From Hydrocarboniphaga effusa AP103 (GTDB lineage Bacteria > Pseudomonadota > Gammaproteobacteria > Nevskiales > Nevskiaceae): DNA of 64,000 bases. The stretch covers positions 1,054,001 through 1,118,000 of the forward strand of contig NZ_AKGD01000001.1 in NCBI RefSeq assembly GCF_000271305.1. The letters are read 5' to 3'. Position 1 is the first letter of the stretch. The number at the start of each line of letters is the position of its first letter. Below, piece after piece: positions 24,186-33,107 of this stretch. Under the pieces are notes generated by a model. It saw only the letters and a list, made by a program, of their open reading frames with translations. It had not been told where the DNA came from and searched no databases. Position numbers and translations under genes: made by a program.

Positions 24186-25340
24186 TCAACGCAGGCCGAG
24201 GCCGCGCGCGATGATGCCGCGCAGGATTTCGCGCGTGCCGCCACGCAGCGAGAACGAGGGCGAGGTCTGCAGCAGAAACGCGAGCACGCGCGACAGATCG
24301 CTATCGGCCTCGAGCCTTACGCCTTCGTCCACGATGGATTGCACGAGCGCCGGCAGCGCCTGCTCGAAGCTGTTGCCGAGGTCCTTGACGATCGCGGCTT
24401 CGATGCTCGGATCGCGGCCCGCCGCGAGCTGGCCCGCGACCGAGAGCGACATCTGGCGCAAGGTCCACAGTTCGGCCGCCGTGCGGCCGATGGCCTGTCG
24501 CAGAATCCCGGATGGATTCGGCCCGGCCGCGCGGAGCAGCTCGAGATGCAGCGCGAGGCTCGACATGTAGCGCTCGGGCCCGCTGCGTTCGAGCGAGAGC
24601 TCGCCGGTGACCTGCTTCCAGCCCTCGCCTTCGGTGCCGAGCAGGCATTCGGCATCGACGATGCAGTCCTCGAAGAACACTTCGTTGAAATGCACATCGC
24701 CGACGAGATCCGGAATCGGGCGTATCTGCACGCCCGGCGTGTCGAGCTCGATGAGGAATTGCGAAAGACCGGCCTGGCGATTCTTGTCGTCGACCGGGCT
24801 CGTGCGCACCAGCGCGATGATGAGCCTGCAGCGCTGCGCCTGCGTGGTCCAGATCTTCTGGCCGTTGATCTTCCAGCGGCCGTCGGGCAAGCGCTCGGCG
24901 CGCGTGCGCACCGAGGCGAGATCGGAGCCGGCGTTCGGCTCGCTCATGCCGATGCAGCAATAGATTTCGCCGCGTGCCATGCCGGGCAGATAACGCTCGC
25001 GCTGGGCTTCGCTGCCGAAGCGCAGGATCGCAGGGCCGGACTGGCGATCGGCGATCCAGTGCGCGCCGACCGGCGCTCCGGCGGCGAGCAGTTCTTCGAG
25101 CACCACGTAGCGCTCGATGCTGTTGCGCTCGTGCCCGCCGTACTGCTTGGGCCAGATCATGCCGACCCAGCCCTGTGCTGCGAGGCGCCTGGAAAAATCG
25201 GCGTCGAACACGGCCCAGGAATTGGCGCGGCGCTCGGCCGGCCAGCGATCACGCTCCTGCGCAAGGAAAGCCCGCACTTCGGAACGCAGTGCGGGGATGC
25301 TGCCGGGGAGCTCGACGGAATCGAAGCTGAAGCTTTGCAT
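24186..25340 (-). CDS. Acyl-CoA dehydrogenase, large partner subunit (pair 3)
   Basis: A 384-residue acyl-CoA dehydrogenase. It has IWPKQYGGHERNSIERYVVLEELLAAGAP, CIGMSEPNAGSDLASVRTRAE, GQKIWTTQAQRC and HFNEVFFEDCIVDAECLLG. The last motif is SLRGGTREILRGIIARGLGLR. Arg (about residue 366) stands where the pair 1 large subunit has Glu. The protein ends directly after this motif. It forms a pair with the gene at 23083 and lies 16 bp after the ligase gene at 25357. Confidence 0.9.
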   Translation of the reverse strand: MQSFSFDSVELPGSIPALRSEVRAFLAQERDRWPAERRANSWAVFDADFSRRLAAQGWVGMIWPKQYGGHERNSIERYVVLEELLAAGAPVGAHWIADRQSGPAILRFGSEAQRERYLPGMARGEIYCCIGMSEPNAGSDLASVRTRAERLPDGRWKINGQKIWTTQAQRCRLIIALVRTSPVDDKNRQAGLSQFLIELDTPGVQIRPIPDLVGDVHFNEVFFEDCIVDAECLLGTEGEGWKQVTGELSLERSGPERYMSSLALHLELLRAAGPNPSGILRQAIGRTAAELWTLRQMSLSVAGQLAAGRDPSIEAAIVKDLGNSFEQALPALVQSIVDEGVRLEADSDLSRVLAFLLQTSPSFSLRGGTREILRGIIARGLGLR

Positions 25341-25356
25341 GATGAGCCGGGTGCTC

Positions 25357-26910
25357 TTAGTGCTGGGGCGAGAACTGCATGCGCAGCTCCACCTTGTTGA
25401 TCTTGCCGGTGTTGAGCCGCGGCAGTTCGGCGACGAACGCCACGCTCTTCGGGCATTTGTAGGAGGCGATCCGCGTCTTGCAGAACGCGATCAGGGTTTC
25501 GGCTTCGAGCGTGCATCCATGCTTGAGCACGACCACGGCGTTTACCGCCTCGCCCCAGCGCGAGTCGGGCACGCCGATGACGGCGGCTTCGAGCACGGCT
25601 TCGTGCGCGACGAGCGCTTCTTCGACCTCGCGCGAGTACACGTTCTCGCCGCCGCTGATGATCATGTCCTTCTTGCGATCGACCAGGAACAGATAGTCCT
25701 CGTCGTCGAGATAGCCGAGATCGCCCGTGTGGACCCAGCCGTCGCGCAGGGTTTCGATGGTCGCGCGCGTGTTGTTCCAGTAGCCGGCCATCGCGGTCTG
25801 CGAACGGGCGCAGACTTCGCCGATCTGCCCGCGCGGAAGCTCGTTTCCGGCTTCGTCGACGATGCGCAGCTCGCACTGCCAATGCGCCTGTCCGACCGAG
25901 GCGAGACGGCGCATCTGCCGGTCATCCCCGTCGAGTACATGCTGGTGCGGATGCAGGAAGCTGATGCCGTTGACTTCGGTCTGCCCGTAGCCGTTGACGG
26001 TGATCGGGCCAAAGGCCTCAACCGTGCGACGCAGCAGCGGTACCGGCATCGGCGCCGCCGCGTACATGAGCATTTCGAGGCTCGAAACATCATGCTGGCC
26101 GAAGTTCGGAGCATCGAGTATCGACTGCACCATCGTCGGCACCAGATGCACGGCGGTGATGCGCTCCCGCTCGAAGCAGCGATTCACGTCCTGTGCGTCG
26201 AAGCCGCGATGCAGGACGATGCAGCCGCCGCGAAAGTACGAGGACTGCGCGAGCGTGCGCGCGCCCATGTGAAACATCGGCGCGATCGCGAGCAGGCGGC
26301 AATCCGAGTTGAAGCCCAGCTCGCTCGACAGCACTTCGGCGATGCGCAGGCAGGAGCTCTGCCGGTGCACCACGCCTTTGGGCTTGCCGGTGGTGCCGCT
26401 GGTATACATGAGGCAGAGGTAATCGTCGGCCTGCGAGCGGAACGAGGAGCCGTTCACGTCGCCGCTTTCGATCAGGGCCTCGAAGTTCTCCGCCCAGGCC
26501 GGCGCCTCGCCGATGCAGACGTAGCGTTCGACGCTGTCGAACTGCTCGCGCAGGCTTGCCACGACTTCAGTGTACTGTTCTTCGAAGATCAGCAGCTTCG
26601 GAGCCGCATCGCGAACCACCCAGGCGATCTCGGCCGCGGCCAGGCGGAAGTTGACCGTATTGATCAGGAAGCCGGCCCACTCGGCCGCCGCATAGGCCTC
26701 GACGTATTCGGCGCAGTTCATCGCGAGCACCGAGAAGCGATCCTGCCGGCGCAGGCCACGACGCTCGAGCGCGGACGCCAGGCGGCGCGCACGCTGCGCG
26801 AATTGCGCGTGCGTGCTGCGACGGTCGCCGGAACGATCCTGGAACACGAGCGCCGGGCGCTCGGGAAACAGGCGTTCGTTGCGTTCGATGATGTGGCCGA
26901 GTGTGACCAT
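25357..26910 (-). CDS. Acyl-CoA ligase (AMP-forming), canonical motifs
   Basis: A 517-residue long- or medium-chain acyl-CoA synthetase of the FadD type with all core motifs: MYTSGTTGKPKGVVH (A3), NGYGQTEVNG (A5), GWVHTGDLGYLDDEDYL (A7), VDRKKDMIISGGENVYS (A8) and LPRLNTGKINKVEL (A10 Lys). It activates a carboxylic acid to acyl-CoA with ATP. The ATG at 26910 opens the homologous region (MVTLGHIIERNERLFPERPAL), although its ribosome binding site is weak. It is the first gene of the 16-gene minus-strand run, so it probably commits the side-chain substrate to this pathway. The promoter lies in the 212-bp divergent gap with the box at 27022. Confidence 0.92.
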   Translation of the reverse strand: MVTLGHIIERNERLFPERPALVFQDRSGDRRSTHAQFAQRARRLASALERRGLRRQDRFSVLAMNCAEYVEAYAAAEWAGFLINTVNFRLAAAEIAWVVRDAAPKLLIFEEQYTEVVASLREQFDSVERYVCIGEAPAWAENFEALIESGDVNGSSFRSQADDYLCLMYTSGTTGKPKGVVHRQSSCLRIAEVLSSELGFNSDCRLLAIAPMFHMGARTLAQSSYFRGGCIVLHRGFDAQDVNRCFERERITAVHLVPTMVQSILDAPNFGQHDVSSLEMLMYAAAPMPVPLLRRTVEAFGPITVNGYGQTEVNGISFLHPHQHVLDGDDRQMRRLASVGQAHWQCELRIVDEAGNELPRGQIGEVCARSQTAMAGYWNNTRATIETLRDGWVHTGDLGYLDDEDYLFLVDRKKDMIISGGENVYSREVEEALVAHEAVLEAAVIGVPDSRWGEAVNAVVVLKHGCTLEAETLIAFCKTRIASYKCPKSVAFVAELPRLNTGKINKVELRMQFSPQH

Positions 26911-27021
26911 GCGTTTCTGATGCGGAGCGAAGCTGGACAGAAGACGCGGCGGCCCGGATTTCCGAGCTCTGCCGACGGTGCCTTCCTCGAAGCCTGCCGG
27001 TCTGGTTTCCTGAGGTTTGTT

Positions 27022-27036
27022 AAATGGTATCCTAAT
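27022..27036. promoter_or_regulatory. Shared divergent-promoter box, copy 3 (AAATGGTATCCTAAT)
   Basis: The third copy of the box, between the 16-gene minus-strand run (start 26910, 112 bp away) and the plus-strand crotonase operon (start 27122, 86 bp away). It differs from copy 1 at one position. With copies at 1625 and 4446, all three divergent gaps of the island carry it, which points to common control of the whole catabolic region. Confidence 0.6.
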
Positions 27037-27121
27037 AGAACGAAACCACGAACGCCAGCGAGCCGGCATTCCTGGATCCGGAAGCATTTGTTTCCCTCTT
27101 TCACGACGAGGTCACTGCATC

Positions 27122-27892
27122 ATGTCGATCGATTACGCCGTCCAGGACGGCATCGCCACCATCACGCTGAACCGCCCCGACAAGAAGAACGCGATGTTGC
27201 TGGCGATGCGCGACCGCATCGCCGAGATCGCCGAGCAGATCAACGACGATTCCGAAGTGCGCGTGGTGATCCTCACCGGCGCGGGCACCGATTTCTGCGC
27301 CGGCGCGGACGTCAGCGAAATGGCCAAGGGCGGCATCAACGGCTCGCTGCTCAAGGCCCGCCACATGCAGAAGGCGATCAAGGGCCTCGGCCGCGTCAAC
27401 AAGCCGATCATCGGCGCGATCCGCGGCGTGGCCGTGGGCATGGGACTGTCGATGGCGCTGGCCTGCGACACGATCCTGGCGACCGAGTCGCTGCGCATGG
27501 GCTGCGTGCAGCGCAAGATCGGCCTGTCGCCCGACGCCGGCAACGTCTGGTTCCTCAATCGCTATCTGGGCGTGGCCAAGGCCAAGGAACTGGTCTATTC
27601 GGCGCGCATGTTCGGCGCCAAAGAGGCGCTCGAACTGGGGCTGATCACGCGCATCGTCGCCGACGATGCGCTCATGAACGAAGCCATCGCGCTCGCCAGG
27701 ACCTATGTCGAGGCACCGACGCTCGCGCTCGGCCTCGCCAAGCAGATGTTCGACGTGGCATCGACGATGACGCTCGATCAGTTCATGGATTTCGAAGGCA
27801 CCACGGTGCCGCTGCTCGCGCAGTCCGAAGACTTCAAGGAAGGCACCCGCGCCTTCCTCGAGAAGCGCGCTCCGAAGTTCACCGGCAACTGA
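27122..27892 (+). CDS. Enoyl-CoA hydratase/isomerase family protein (crotonase fold)
   Basis: A 256-residue crotonase beginning MSIDYAVQDGIATITLNRP. The oxyanion segment GTDFCAGADVSEM and RGVAVGMGLSMALACD are clear. The two catalytic Glu positions of classical hydratases hold Ser (about 110) and a basic residue (QRKIGLSPDAG), so simple hydration is doubtful; an isomerase or lyase role is possible. First gene of a four-gene operon (crotonase, DUF35, Ltp, SDR); the next start is 3 bp after its stop. Confidence 0.87.
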   Translation: MSIDYAVQDGIATITLNRPDKKNAMLLAMRDRIAEIAEQINDDSEVRVVILTGAGTDFCAGADVSEMAKGGINGSLLKARHMQKAIKGLGRVNKPIIGAIRGVAVGMGLSMALACDTILATESLRMGCVQRKIGLSPDAGNVWFLNRYLGVAKAKELVYSARMFGAKEALELGLITRIVADDALMNEAIALARTYVEAPTLALGLAKQMFDVASTMTLDQFMDFEGTTVPLLAQSEDFKEGTRAFLEKRAPKFTGN

Positions 27893-27894
27893 AG

Positions 27895-28293
27895 ATGAGC
27901 GACGAACGCACCGCGACCGCGATCCACCCGGAAGCGCAGTTCAAGGCCTTTCTCGCGCAGGGCCGCTTCATGATCCAGCGCGCGAAGGCCAGCGGCCGCT
28001 ACGTGTTCTACCCGCGCGTCGCCGAGCCCGGGACCGGCGACACCGGTCTCGAGTGGGTCGAAGCCAGCGGAGCCGGTGTGGTCTATTCGTCGACCGTCGT
28101 CCGCAAGAAGCCGCCGGAGCCGAGCTACAACGTCGCCCTGATCGATCTCGCCGAGGGCCCGCGCATGATGTCGCGCGTGGTCGGCATTCCGGCCGAGCGG
28201 GTGCGCATCGGCATGGCCGTGAAGGCGAAGATCATCGACGACAACGGCTCGCCGCTGGTCGTATTCGAGTCGACTGCCGAGGTGAACACATGA
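27895..28293 (+). CDS. DUF35-type OB-fold protein without zinc cysteines
   Basis: A 132-residue protein. FKAFLAQGRFMIQRAKASGRYVFYPR matches the N-terminal helix and ribbon of DUF35 proteins, and VEASGAGVVYSSTVVRKKPPEPSYNVALIDLAEGPRM the OB-fold. The ribbon cysteines are absent: no Cys occurs where the other two DUF35 proteins have two CxxC pairs. ATG at 27895 lies just after the crotonase stop, and its own stop overlaps the Ltp start by 4 bp. It is probably the partner of that Ltp protein. Confidence 0.8.
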   Translation: MSDERTATAIHPEAQFKAFLAQGRFMIQRAKASGRYVFYPRVAEPGTGDTGLEWVEASGAGVVYSSTVVRKKPPEPSYNVALIDLAEGPRMMSRVVGIPAERVRIGMAVKAKIIDDNGSPLVVFESTAEVNT

Positions 28294-29444
28294 GCGCCTA
28301 CCGCAACGGCTTTCCGGGCGGCCAGGTGGCGATCGTCGGCGCTGCGACCTTCGGCGTCGGCAAATCGCCGGGCTTCGAGTCGATCGACCTGACCGCACGC
28401 GCCGCCCTGCTTGCACTCGACGACGCGGGGCTCGCGCTGTCGGACGTCGATGCGCTGTTCGTCGCCCAGCCGCAGGACACGCTGTCGGGCCTGAGCCTGC
28501 CGGAGTATCTCGGCATACGGCCCAAGCTCACCGACAACAATCGCAGCGGAGGCTCGGCGTTTCTGCTGCATCTCGAACACGCGGCGCTTGCGCTTGCGGC
28601 GGGTTATTGCGACGTGGCCCTGATCTGCTACGGCAGCAACCAGGCGACCGCGAGCGGTGCGCTCGTGCAGACCTCGAAGAACGCGTTCTGGGATGCGCAG
28701 TACAAGCCGCTGCGGCCGATCTCGGCCTACGCGCTCGCGGCCGCGCGCCACATGCACGAGTACGGCACCAGCAAGCGCCAGCTGGCGGAAGTGGCCGTTG
28801 CCGCTCGCCGCTGGGCCCAGCTCAATCCCGAGGCTTGCGCACGCGATGAGTTGTCGATCGACGATGTCGTCAACGCGCGCCTGGTTTCCGATCCGCTCGG
28901 CCTGCGCGATTGCTGCCTCGTCACCGACGGGGCCGCCGCGATCGTGCTGACGCGCGCCGATCGTGCACGCGACTGCAGACGCAAGCCCGTGTCGGTGCTC
29001 GCTGCCGCGAGTGCGGTCACGCACGCGGACATCTCGTCGATGCCCGACCTGACCGTGACCGGCGCAGTCGAATCCGGCGCGCGCGCGTATGCGCAGGCCG
29101 GCGTCACAGCCGCCGACATCGACGTCGTGCAGGTTTACGACGCCTTCACGATCAACACCCTGCTGTTTCTCGAAGACCTCGGCTTCTGCCCCAAAGGCGA
29201 AGGCGGACGTTTCGTCGAGGGCGGCGCGATCGCGCCGGGCGGCAAGCTCGCGGTGAACACGAGCGGCGGCGGGCTTTCGTATTGCCACCCGGGCATGTTC
29301 GGACTGTTCCTGCTCGTCGAGTCGGTGCGCCAGCTGCGCGGCGAATGCGGAGCGCGGCAAGTATCCGACGCCAGGCTCGCACTCGCGCACGCGAACGGCG
29401 GACTGCTGTCGAGCCAGGCGACCGCCATTCTTTCCATCGACTGA
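28290..29444 (+). CDS. Thiolase-like Ltp protein lacking the nucleophilic Cys (candidate aldolase subunit)
   Basis: A 384-residue SCP-x/Ltp-type protein. In place of NACASGS it reads NNRSGGSAFLL, so there is no nucleophilic Cys. VVQVYDAFTINTLLFLEDLGFCPKGEGG and GGGLSYCHPGMFGLFLLVESVRQLRGE are typical of the Ltp group that includes steroid side-chain aldolases. It overlaps the DUF35 gene by 4 bp. Together with the pair at 11023/12222 this gives two Cys-less thiolase/DUF35 pairs. Retro-aldol cleavage of a beta-hydroxyacyl-CoA is the best guess, not proven. Confidence 0.82.
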   Translation: MSAYRNGFPGGQVAIVGAATFGVGKSPGFESIDLTARAALLALDDAGLALSDVDALFVAQPQDTLSGLSLPEYLGIRPKLTDNNRSGGSAFLLHLEHAALALAAGYCDVALICYGSNQATASGALVQTSKNAFWDAQYKPLRPISAYALAAARHMHEYGTSKRQLAEVAVAARRWAQLNPEACARDELSIDDVVNARLVSDPLGLRDCCLVTDGAAAIVLTRADRARDCRRKPVSVLAAASAVTHADISSMPDLTVTGAVESGARAYAQAGVTAADIDVVQVYDAFTINTLLFLEDLGFCPKGEGGRFVEGGAIAPGGKLAVNTSGGGLSYCHPGMFGLFLLVESVRQLRGECGARQVSDARLALAHANGGLLSSQATAILSID

Positions 29445-29457
29445 AGAGAATCCACGA

Positions 29458-30225
29458 ATGACTTCGATGTTCGATCTGAGCGGCCGTCGCGCGCTCGTCA
29501 CCGGTGCCTCGAGCGGACTGGGACACCACTTCGCGCTGACGCTCGCGCGTCACGGCGCGGAACTCATCGTCGCCGCCAGGCGTGCGGACAAGCTGCAAAC
29601 ACTCGTCGACGAGATCGTCGCCGCCGGCGGCAAGGCGCATGCGGTTGCGCTCGACGTGACCGATGCGGAATCGGTGAAGGCCGGCTTCGATGCGATCGAA
29701 GCGCAGGGCGGCGTCGCCGACATCATCGTCAACAACGCGGGCACCACGACTTCGAAGCCCGCGCTGCAACAGACCGAAGACGATTGGGAAATGGTCGTCG
29801 GCACCAATCTCGGTGGCGTCTGGCGCGTGGCGCAGGAAGCCGGCAAGCGGCTCGTCGCCGCGAAAAAGCCCGGCGCGATCGTCAACATCGCCTCGATCCT
29901 CGCGCTGCGCGTCGCCGGCGCCGTCGCTCCGTACGCCGCATCGAAAGCCGGCGTGCTGCAGCTGAGCAGATCGCTCGCGCTCGAGTGGGCCCGCTACGGC
30001 ATTCGCGTCAACGCGCTCGCACCGGGTTATTTCGTCACCGACCTGAACCAGGATTTCCTGCTCAGCGAGCCCGGGCAGAAGCTCATGTCGCGCGTGCCGC
30101 AGCGCCGCTTCGGCAGGCTCGATCAGCTCGATGGTCCCTTGCTGTTGCTGGCCTCGGACGCCGGCAGCTATATCACCGGTGAAATCCTCGCCGTCGATGG
30201 CGGACATCTGGTGAGCTCGCTTTAA
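29458..30225 (+). CDS. SDR-family oxidoreductase
   Basis: A 255-residue classical short-chain dehydrogenase with TGASSGLGHHF (cofactor), NNAGTTTSKP, the Ser in NIASILAL, YAASK (Tyr/Lys) and the C-terminal YITGEILAVDGGH. It oxidises or reduces a hydroxy/keto group with NAD(P). Last gene of the 27122-30225 operon, 13 bp after the Ltp gene, with a strong terminator 55 bp downstream. A hydroxyacyl-CoA or hydroxysteroid substrate fits the context. Confidence 0.88.
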   Translation: MTSMFDLSGRRALVTGASSGLGHHFALTLARHGAELIVAARRADKLQTLVDEIVAAGGKAHAVALDVTDAESVKAGFDAIEAQGGVADIIVNNAGTTTSKPALQQTEDDWEMVVGTNLGGVWRVAQEAGKRLVAAKKPGAIVNIASILALRVAGAVAPYAASKAGVLQLSRSLALEWARYGIRVNALAPGYFVTDLNQDFLLSEPGQKLMSRVPQRRFGRLDQLDGPLLLLASDAGSYITGEILAVDGGHLVSSL

Positions 30226-30279
30226 GCGGGACCTTGTCCAGCGCGCTTCGCTCGCTGTTTTTCTAAATAGCGACCCCAA

Positions 30280-30310
30280 CAAAAAACCCTCGCGATGCGA
30301 GGGTTTTTTT
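30280..30310. terminator. Bidirectional intrinsic terminator
   Basis: AAAAAACCCTCGC and GCGAGGGTTTTTTT form a 13-bp stem around GAT, with T-tracts on both strands. It ends the plus-strand SDR operon (stop 30225) and the minus-strand TonB receptor gene (stop 30330). Confidence 0.93.
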
Positions 30311-30329
30311 GTTTGCTTCGACTTCCGGT

Positions 30330-32828
30330 TCAGAAGTTGTAGCGCACGTCGAACAGATAGGTGCGTGGTGCACCCGGCGTGCGGCTGACGACACCGATGA
30401 TCGAGCTGGTGTACACGTCGCCGACCGGCAGCACGTACTCCTTGTCGAGCAGGTTGTTGACCGACATGCCGACGTTCCAGCTCGAACCCATCACGCTCGT
30501 CCAGTCGGCACGCAGGTTCATGAGATTCCAGCCGCTGACGGCCTGCTCGGGGTGGTAGCTGTCGTTCGAGGAGAACCCATCCGTGTGGTAGTAGTTCAGC
30601 TGGACACCCGGAGCACCGATCCTGGAATCGACCGGAAGGTCGTAGCGGGCCGTGATGCTGTAGATGTTCTTCGGCGCACGGGCGAACGGCTGGTCCTTGC
30701 GATCGGTGCACTGAACGCCGGGCGTGTTCGGATCGGCATCGACGCCGCAGTCGAGGAACTCGTCGTAACCCGCATTGACGTAGGAGTAGAAGCCCGACAG
30801 CGTCAGATGATCCGTCGGCATGAAGGTCAGTTCGAGCTCGCCACCCTTGATCGTCGCCTTGCCCGCGTTGACCGGAACGGTCTGCGGCGGATTCGTGTTT
30901 GGATCGGTCAGCAGGCGCTGGATGTCCTTGTAGTCCGAATAGAAGGCCGCAAGGTTCACACGCAGCGGACGACCGGCGACGGTGAAGTCGTTCTTCGTTC
31001 CGAGCTCGAAGTCGGTGACGATTTCGGCATCGTAGGTTTCCGACAGCGCCGATTGCGTCGCCGCACGTGCACCGAAGCCGCCGGTGCGATAGCCGCGACG
31101 ATGCGCCAGGTACACGAGGTTCTGCTTGGTGACCTGGTAATCGAGGCTGATGTTGTACGTCGGCTCGCTGAAGTCCTTCTTGAACGAGACGTCGCAATCG
31201 GCGATCGGCACCTGGCCGGCCGGCGTTTCGTCCGTGCCATCGCCGTCCAGGTCACGCGAGAAGCGGCAGACCTCGGGTCCGTCCGGATTGGTCGAATTGC
31301 CGCTGCGGTTGCGAACGCGCGCGATGCGCTCGTCCCAGGTGTAGCGCGCACCAACGGTCAGCGCCAGGCCTTCGAGCAGCGGATCGAGTTTCTGCGTGGC
31401 CTGCGCGAACACCGACTTGCTGGTGTTCTCGCCCGTCGGCCAGGTCAGCGACCAGCCCGGAAAACGATTCGGATGCGGCTGCGGAATCTGGTTGCCCGGC
31501 GAGGTGGTGGCCGGCTTCAGCGTGATGCTGTAGTCCTTGGTGCCGCCCTTCTCGTTGAAGTAGTACGCACCGACGATCCAGTTCAGCGTCTCGGTGTTGC
31601 CGGACAGCTGGAATTCTTCCGACCACTGCTTGAAGTCGTAGTCGCGCGCGATCTGGAAGAACGGAATCGGCATGCCGTCGATGTCGTCGAAGTTGCCGCC
31701 GGTCACCCGGCGATAACCCGCGATGTTCTTCACCGACAGATTGTCGTTGAGCTCGTAGGTCGTCGTGTTGGCGATGTCCCAGGTCGAAATCTTGGTGTAC
31801 TGGTCGGCGCCGCTGGCGGTCTTGTAGATGCCGCGTGCCTGCTGGTCGGCCAGCATCTGCTCGCCGCTGAGCGCGCCCTGATAGCCGAGCGCCGTCGCGT
31901 ATGGGCTCGTGGAATACGCAGCCGACCCCGGAGCCAGCTTCTGGATGAACACGCCCGTGCCGCCGTCGTCCTCGATGAAACGGCTGTACGTGAACAGCGA
32001 ATCGAGCCCTTCGGCCGGCTGCAGGGCCAGCGACACGCGCGCTGCCTTGGTGTGCTCGTGGTTGATGTTCTCGTCGAGCACCACGTCCTTGATGTAGCCG
32101 TCGCTGTCGGTGGTCTGTCCGGCCACGCGCAGCTGCGCCCAATCGGTGATCGGCACGTTGACCATGCCGGTGGTGTTGAAGCGACCGAAGTTGCCGAAGG
32201 TGGCGCCGACGTAGCCTTCGGAAATCTTCGACGGACGGTTGGCCTTGATGTTGATCGCGCCGCCCGTGGAATTGCGGCCGAACAGCGTGCCCTGCGGACC
32301 CTTGAGCACTTCGACCGATTCGAGATCGAACAGCGTCTGGTTCACGCCCTGCTGGCGTTCGATCACCATGTCGTTGATGTAGATCGGCACCGACGGATCG
32401 GCCAGAATCGTGAGCTCCTGCTGGCTCTGGCCGCGGATCGCGAAGGTCGGAATCGCCTTGCTGCCGGAAGAGCCCGGCACGATCGTGAGGCTGGGCACCT
32501 GCGTCGACAGCTGGCTGACGTCGCTGACGTTGGCGCGTTCGAGCGCATCGCCGCTGACCGCCGAGACCGCGAGCGGAACCGACTGGATCGATTCGGCGCG
32601 CTTGCGCGAGGTCACGATGATCTCTTCGATACCGAAACTGGCGGTCGCCTCACCCGGCTGGGCAGCGCGGTCCCCGGCGGCAGCCGGAGCCAGCTGATCG
32701 ATAGCGCTTTCATTTTGGGTCCCGGGAGCAGCCTCGGGCATTGGCGCTTCTACCTGCGCCATCGCCGGCAAGGTCGCGAGCAAGCCGACGACCCCCGTAA
32801 CCGCTTTAATTAGCGAGCTTTTTTGCAC
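30330..32828 (-). CDS. TonB-dependent outer-membrane receptor
   Basis: An 832-residue TonB-dependent receptor. It has a signal peptide (residues 1-24, ending LPAMAQ), a TonB-box-like GIEEIIVTSRKR at 66-77, and a plug domain (SVEVLKGPQGTLFGRNSTGGAIN). The C-terminal beta-barrel ends in the outer-membrane signature FDVRYNF. The start is GTG at 32828 with GGAGGAGAAAG just upstream. It belongs to the large receptor type common in hydrocarbon and steroid degraders. Next to the catabolic island it probably imports the hydrophobic substrate, energised by TonB/ExbBD. In the 279 bp upstream I see a TTGACA at 32909-32914 (minus strand) but no convincing -10. Confidence 0.93.
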   Translation of the reverse strand: MQKSSLIKAVTGVVGLLATLPAMAQVEAPMPEAAPGTQNESAIDQLAPAAAGDRAAQPGEATASFGIEEIIVTSRKRAESIQSVPLAVSAVSGDALERANVSDVSQLSTQVPSLTIVPGSSGSKAIPTFAIRGQSQQELTILADPSVPIYINDMVIERQQGVNQTLFDLESVEVLKGPQGTLFGRNSTGGAINIKANRPSKISEGYVGATFGNFGRFNTTGMVNVPITDWAQLRVAGQTTDSDGYIKDVVLDENINHEHTKAARVSLALQPAEGLDSLFTYSRFIEDDGGTGVFIQKLAPGSAAYSTSPYATALGYQGALSGEQMLADQQARGIYKTASGADQYTKISTWDIANTTTYELNDNLSVKNIAGYRRVTGGNFDDIDGMPIPFFQIARDYDFKQWSEEFQLSGNTETLNWIVGAYYFNEKGGTKDYSITLKPATTSPGNQIPQPHPNRFPGWSLTWPTGENTSKSVFAQATQKLDPLLEGLALTVGARYTWDERIARVRNRSGNSTNPDGPEVCRFSRDLDGDGTDETPAGQVPIADCDVSFKKDFSEPTYNISLDYQVTKQNLVYLAHRRGYRTGGFGARAATQSALSETYDAEIVTDFELGTKNDFTVAGRPLRVNLAAFYSDYKDIQRLLTDPNTNPPQTVPVNAGKATIKGGELELTFMPTDHLTLSGFYSYVNAGYDEFLDCGVDADPNTPGVQCTDRKDQPFARAPKNIYSITARYDLPVDSRIGAPGVQLNYYHTDGFSSNDSYHPEQAVSGWNLMNLRADWTSVMGSSWNVGMSVNNLLDKEYVLPVGDVYTSSIIGVVSRTPGAPRTYLFDVRYNF

Positions 32829-33107
32829 CTTTCTCCTCCATCCGCAGTCGGGCGATTGCCCGGAATATTTATAGTCGCGGAGTTAAGACTGATCGATAGG
32901 GTACTCTTTGTCAAGAAACATTGAGCCTTTATTGAAGCGCTTCAAATATGTCATTCGGGGAGACGGCAGACCGCCCGACATCCCCTCGAGCCTGAAGCGT
33001 GTGTCAGTTCCCGCGGGAGAAATCGAGGCAGGCTGCGCGAAGCCGGGGACGCGCGCCGACGGCGGCTCTCATCGCGTCCCTGGAGACGGAGTGTTTATGC
33101 TGCCCGC

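Noticed and set aside
25117..28293. Plus-strand open frame of 1058 codons
   Set aside because: Most of it is antisense to the dehydrogenase and ligase genes. Only its 3' end, from ATG 27895, is real coding sequence (DUF35).
32906..32916. TTGACA (minus strand) as -35 of the TonB receptor gene
   Set aside because: No -10-like hexamer occurs 16-18 bp downstream, so a sigma70 promoter is not supported there.
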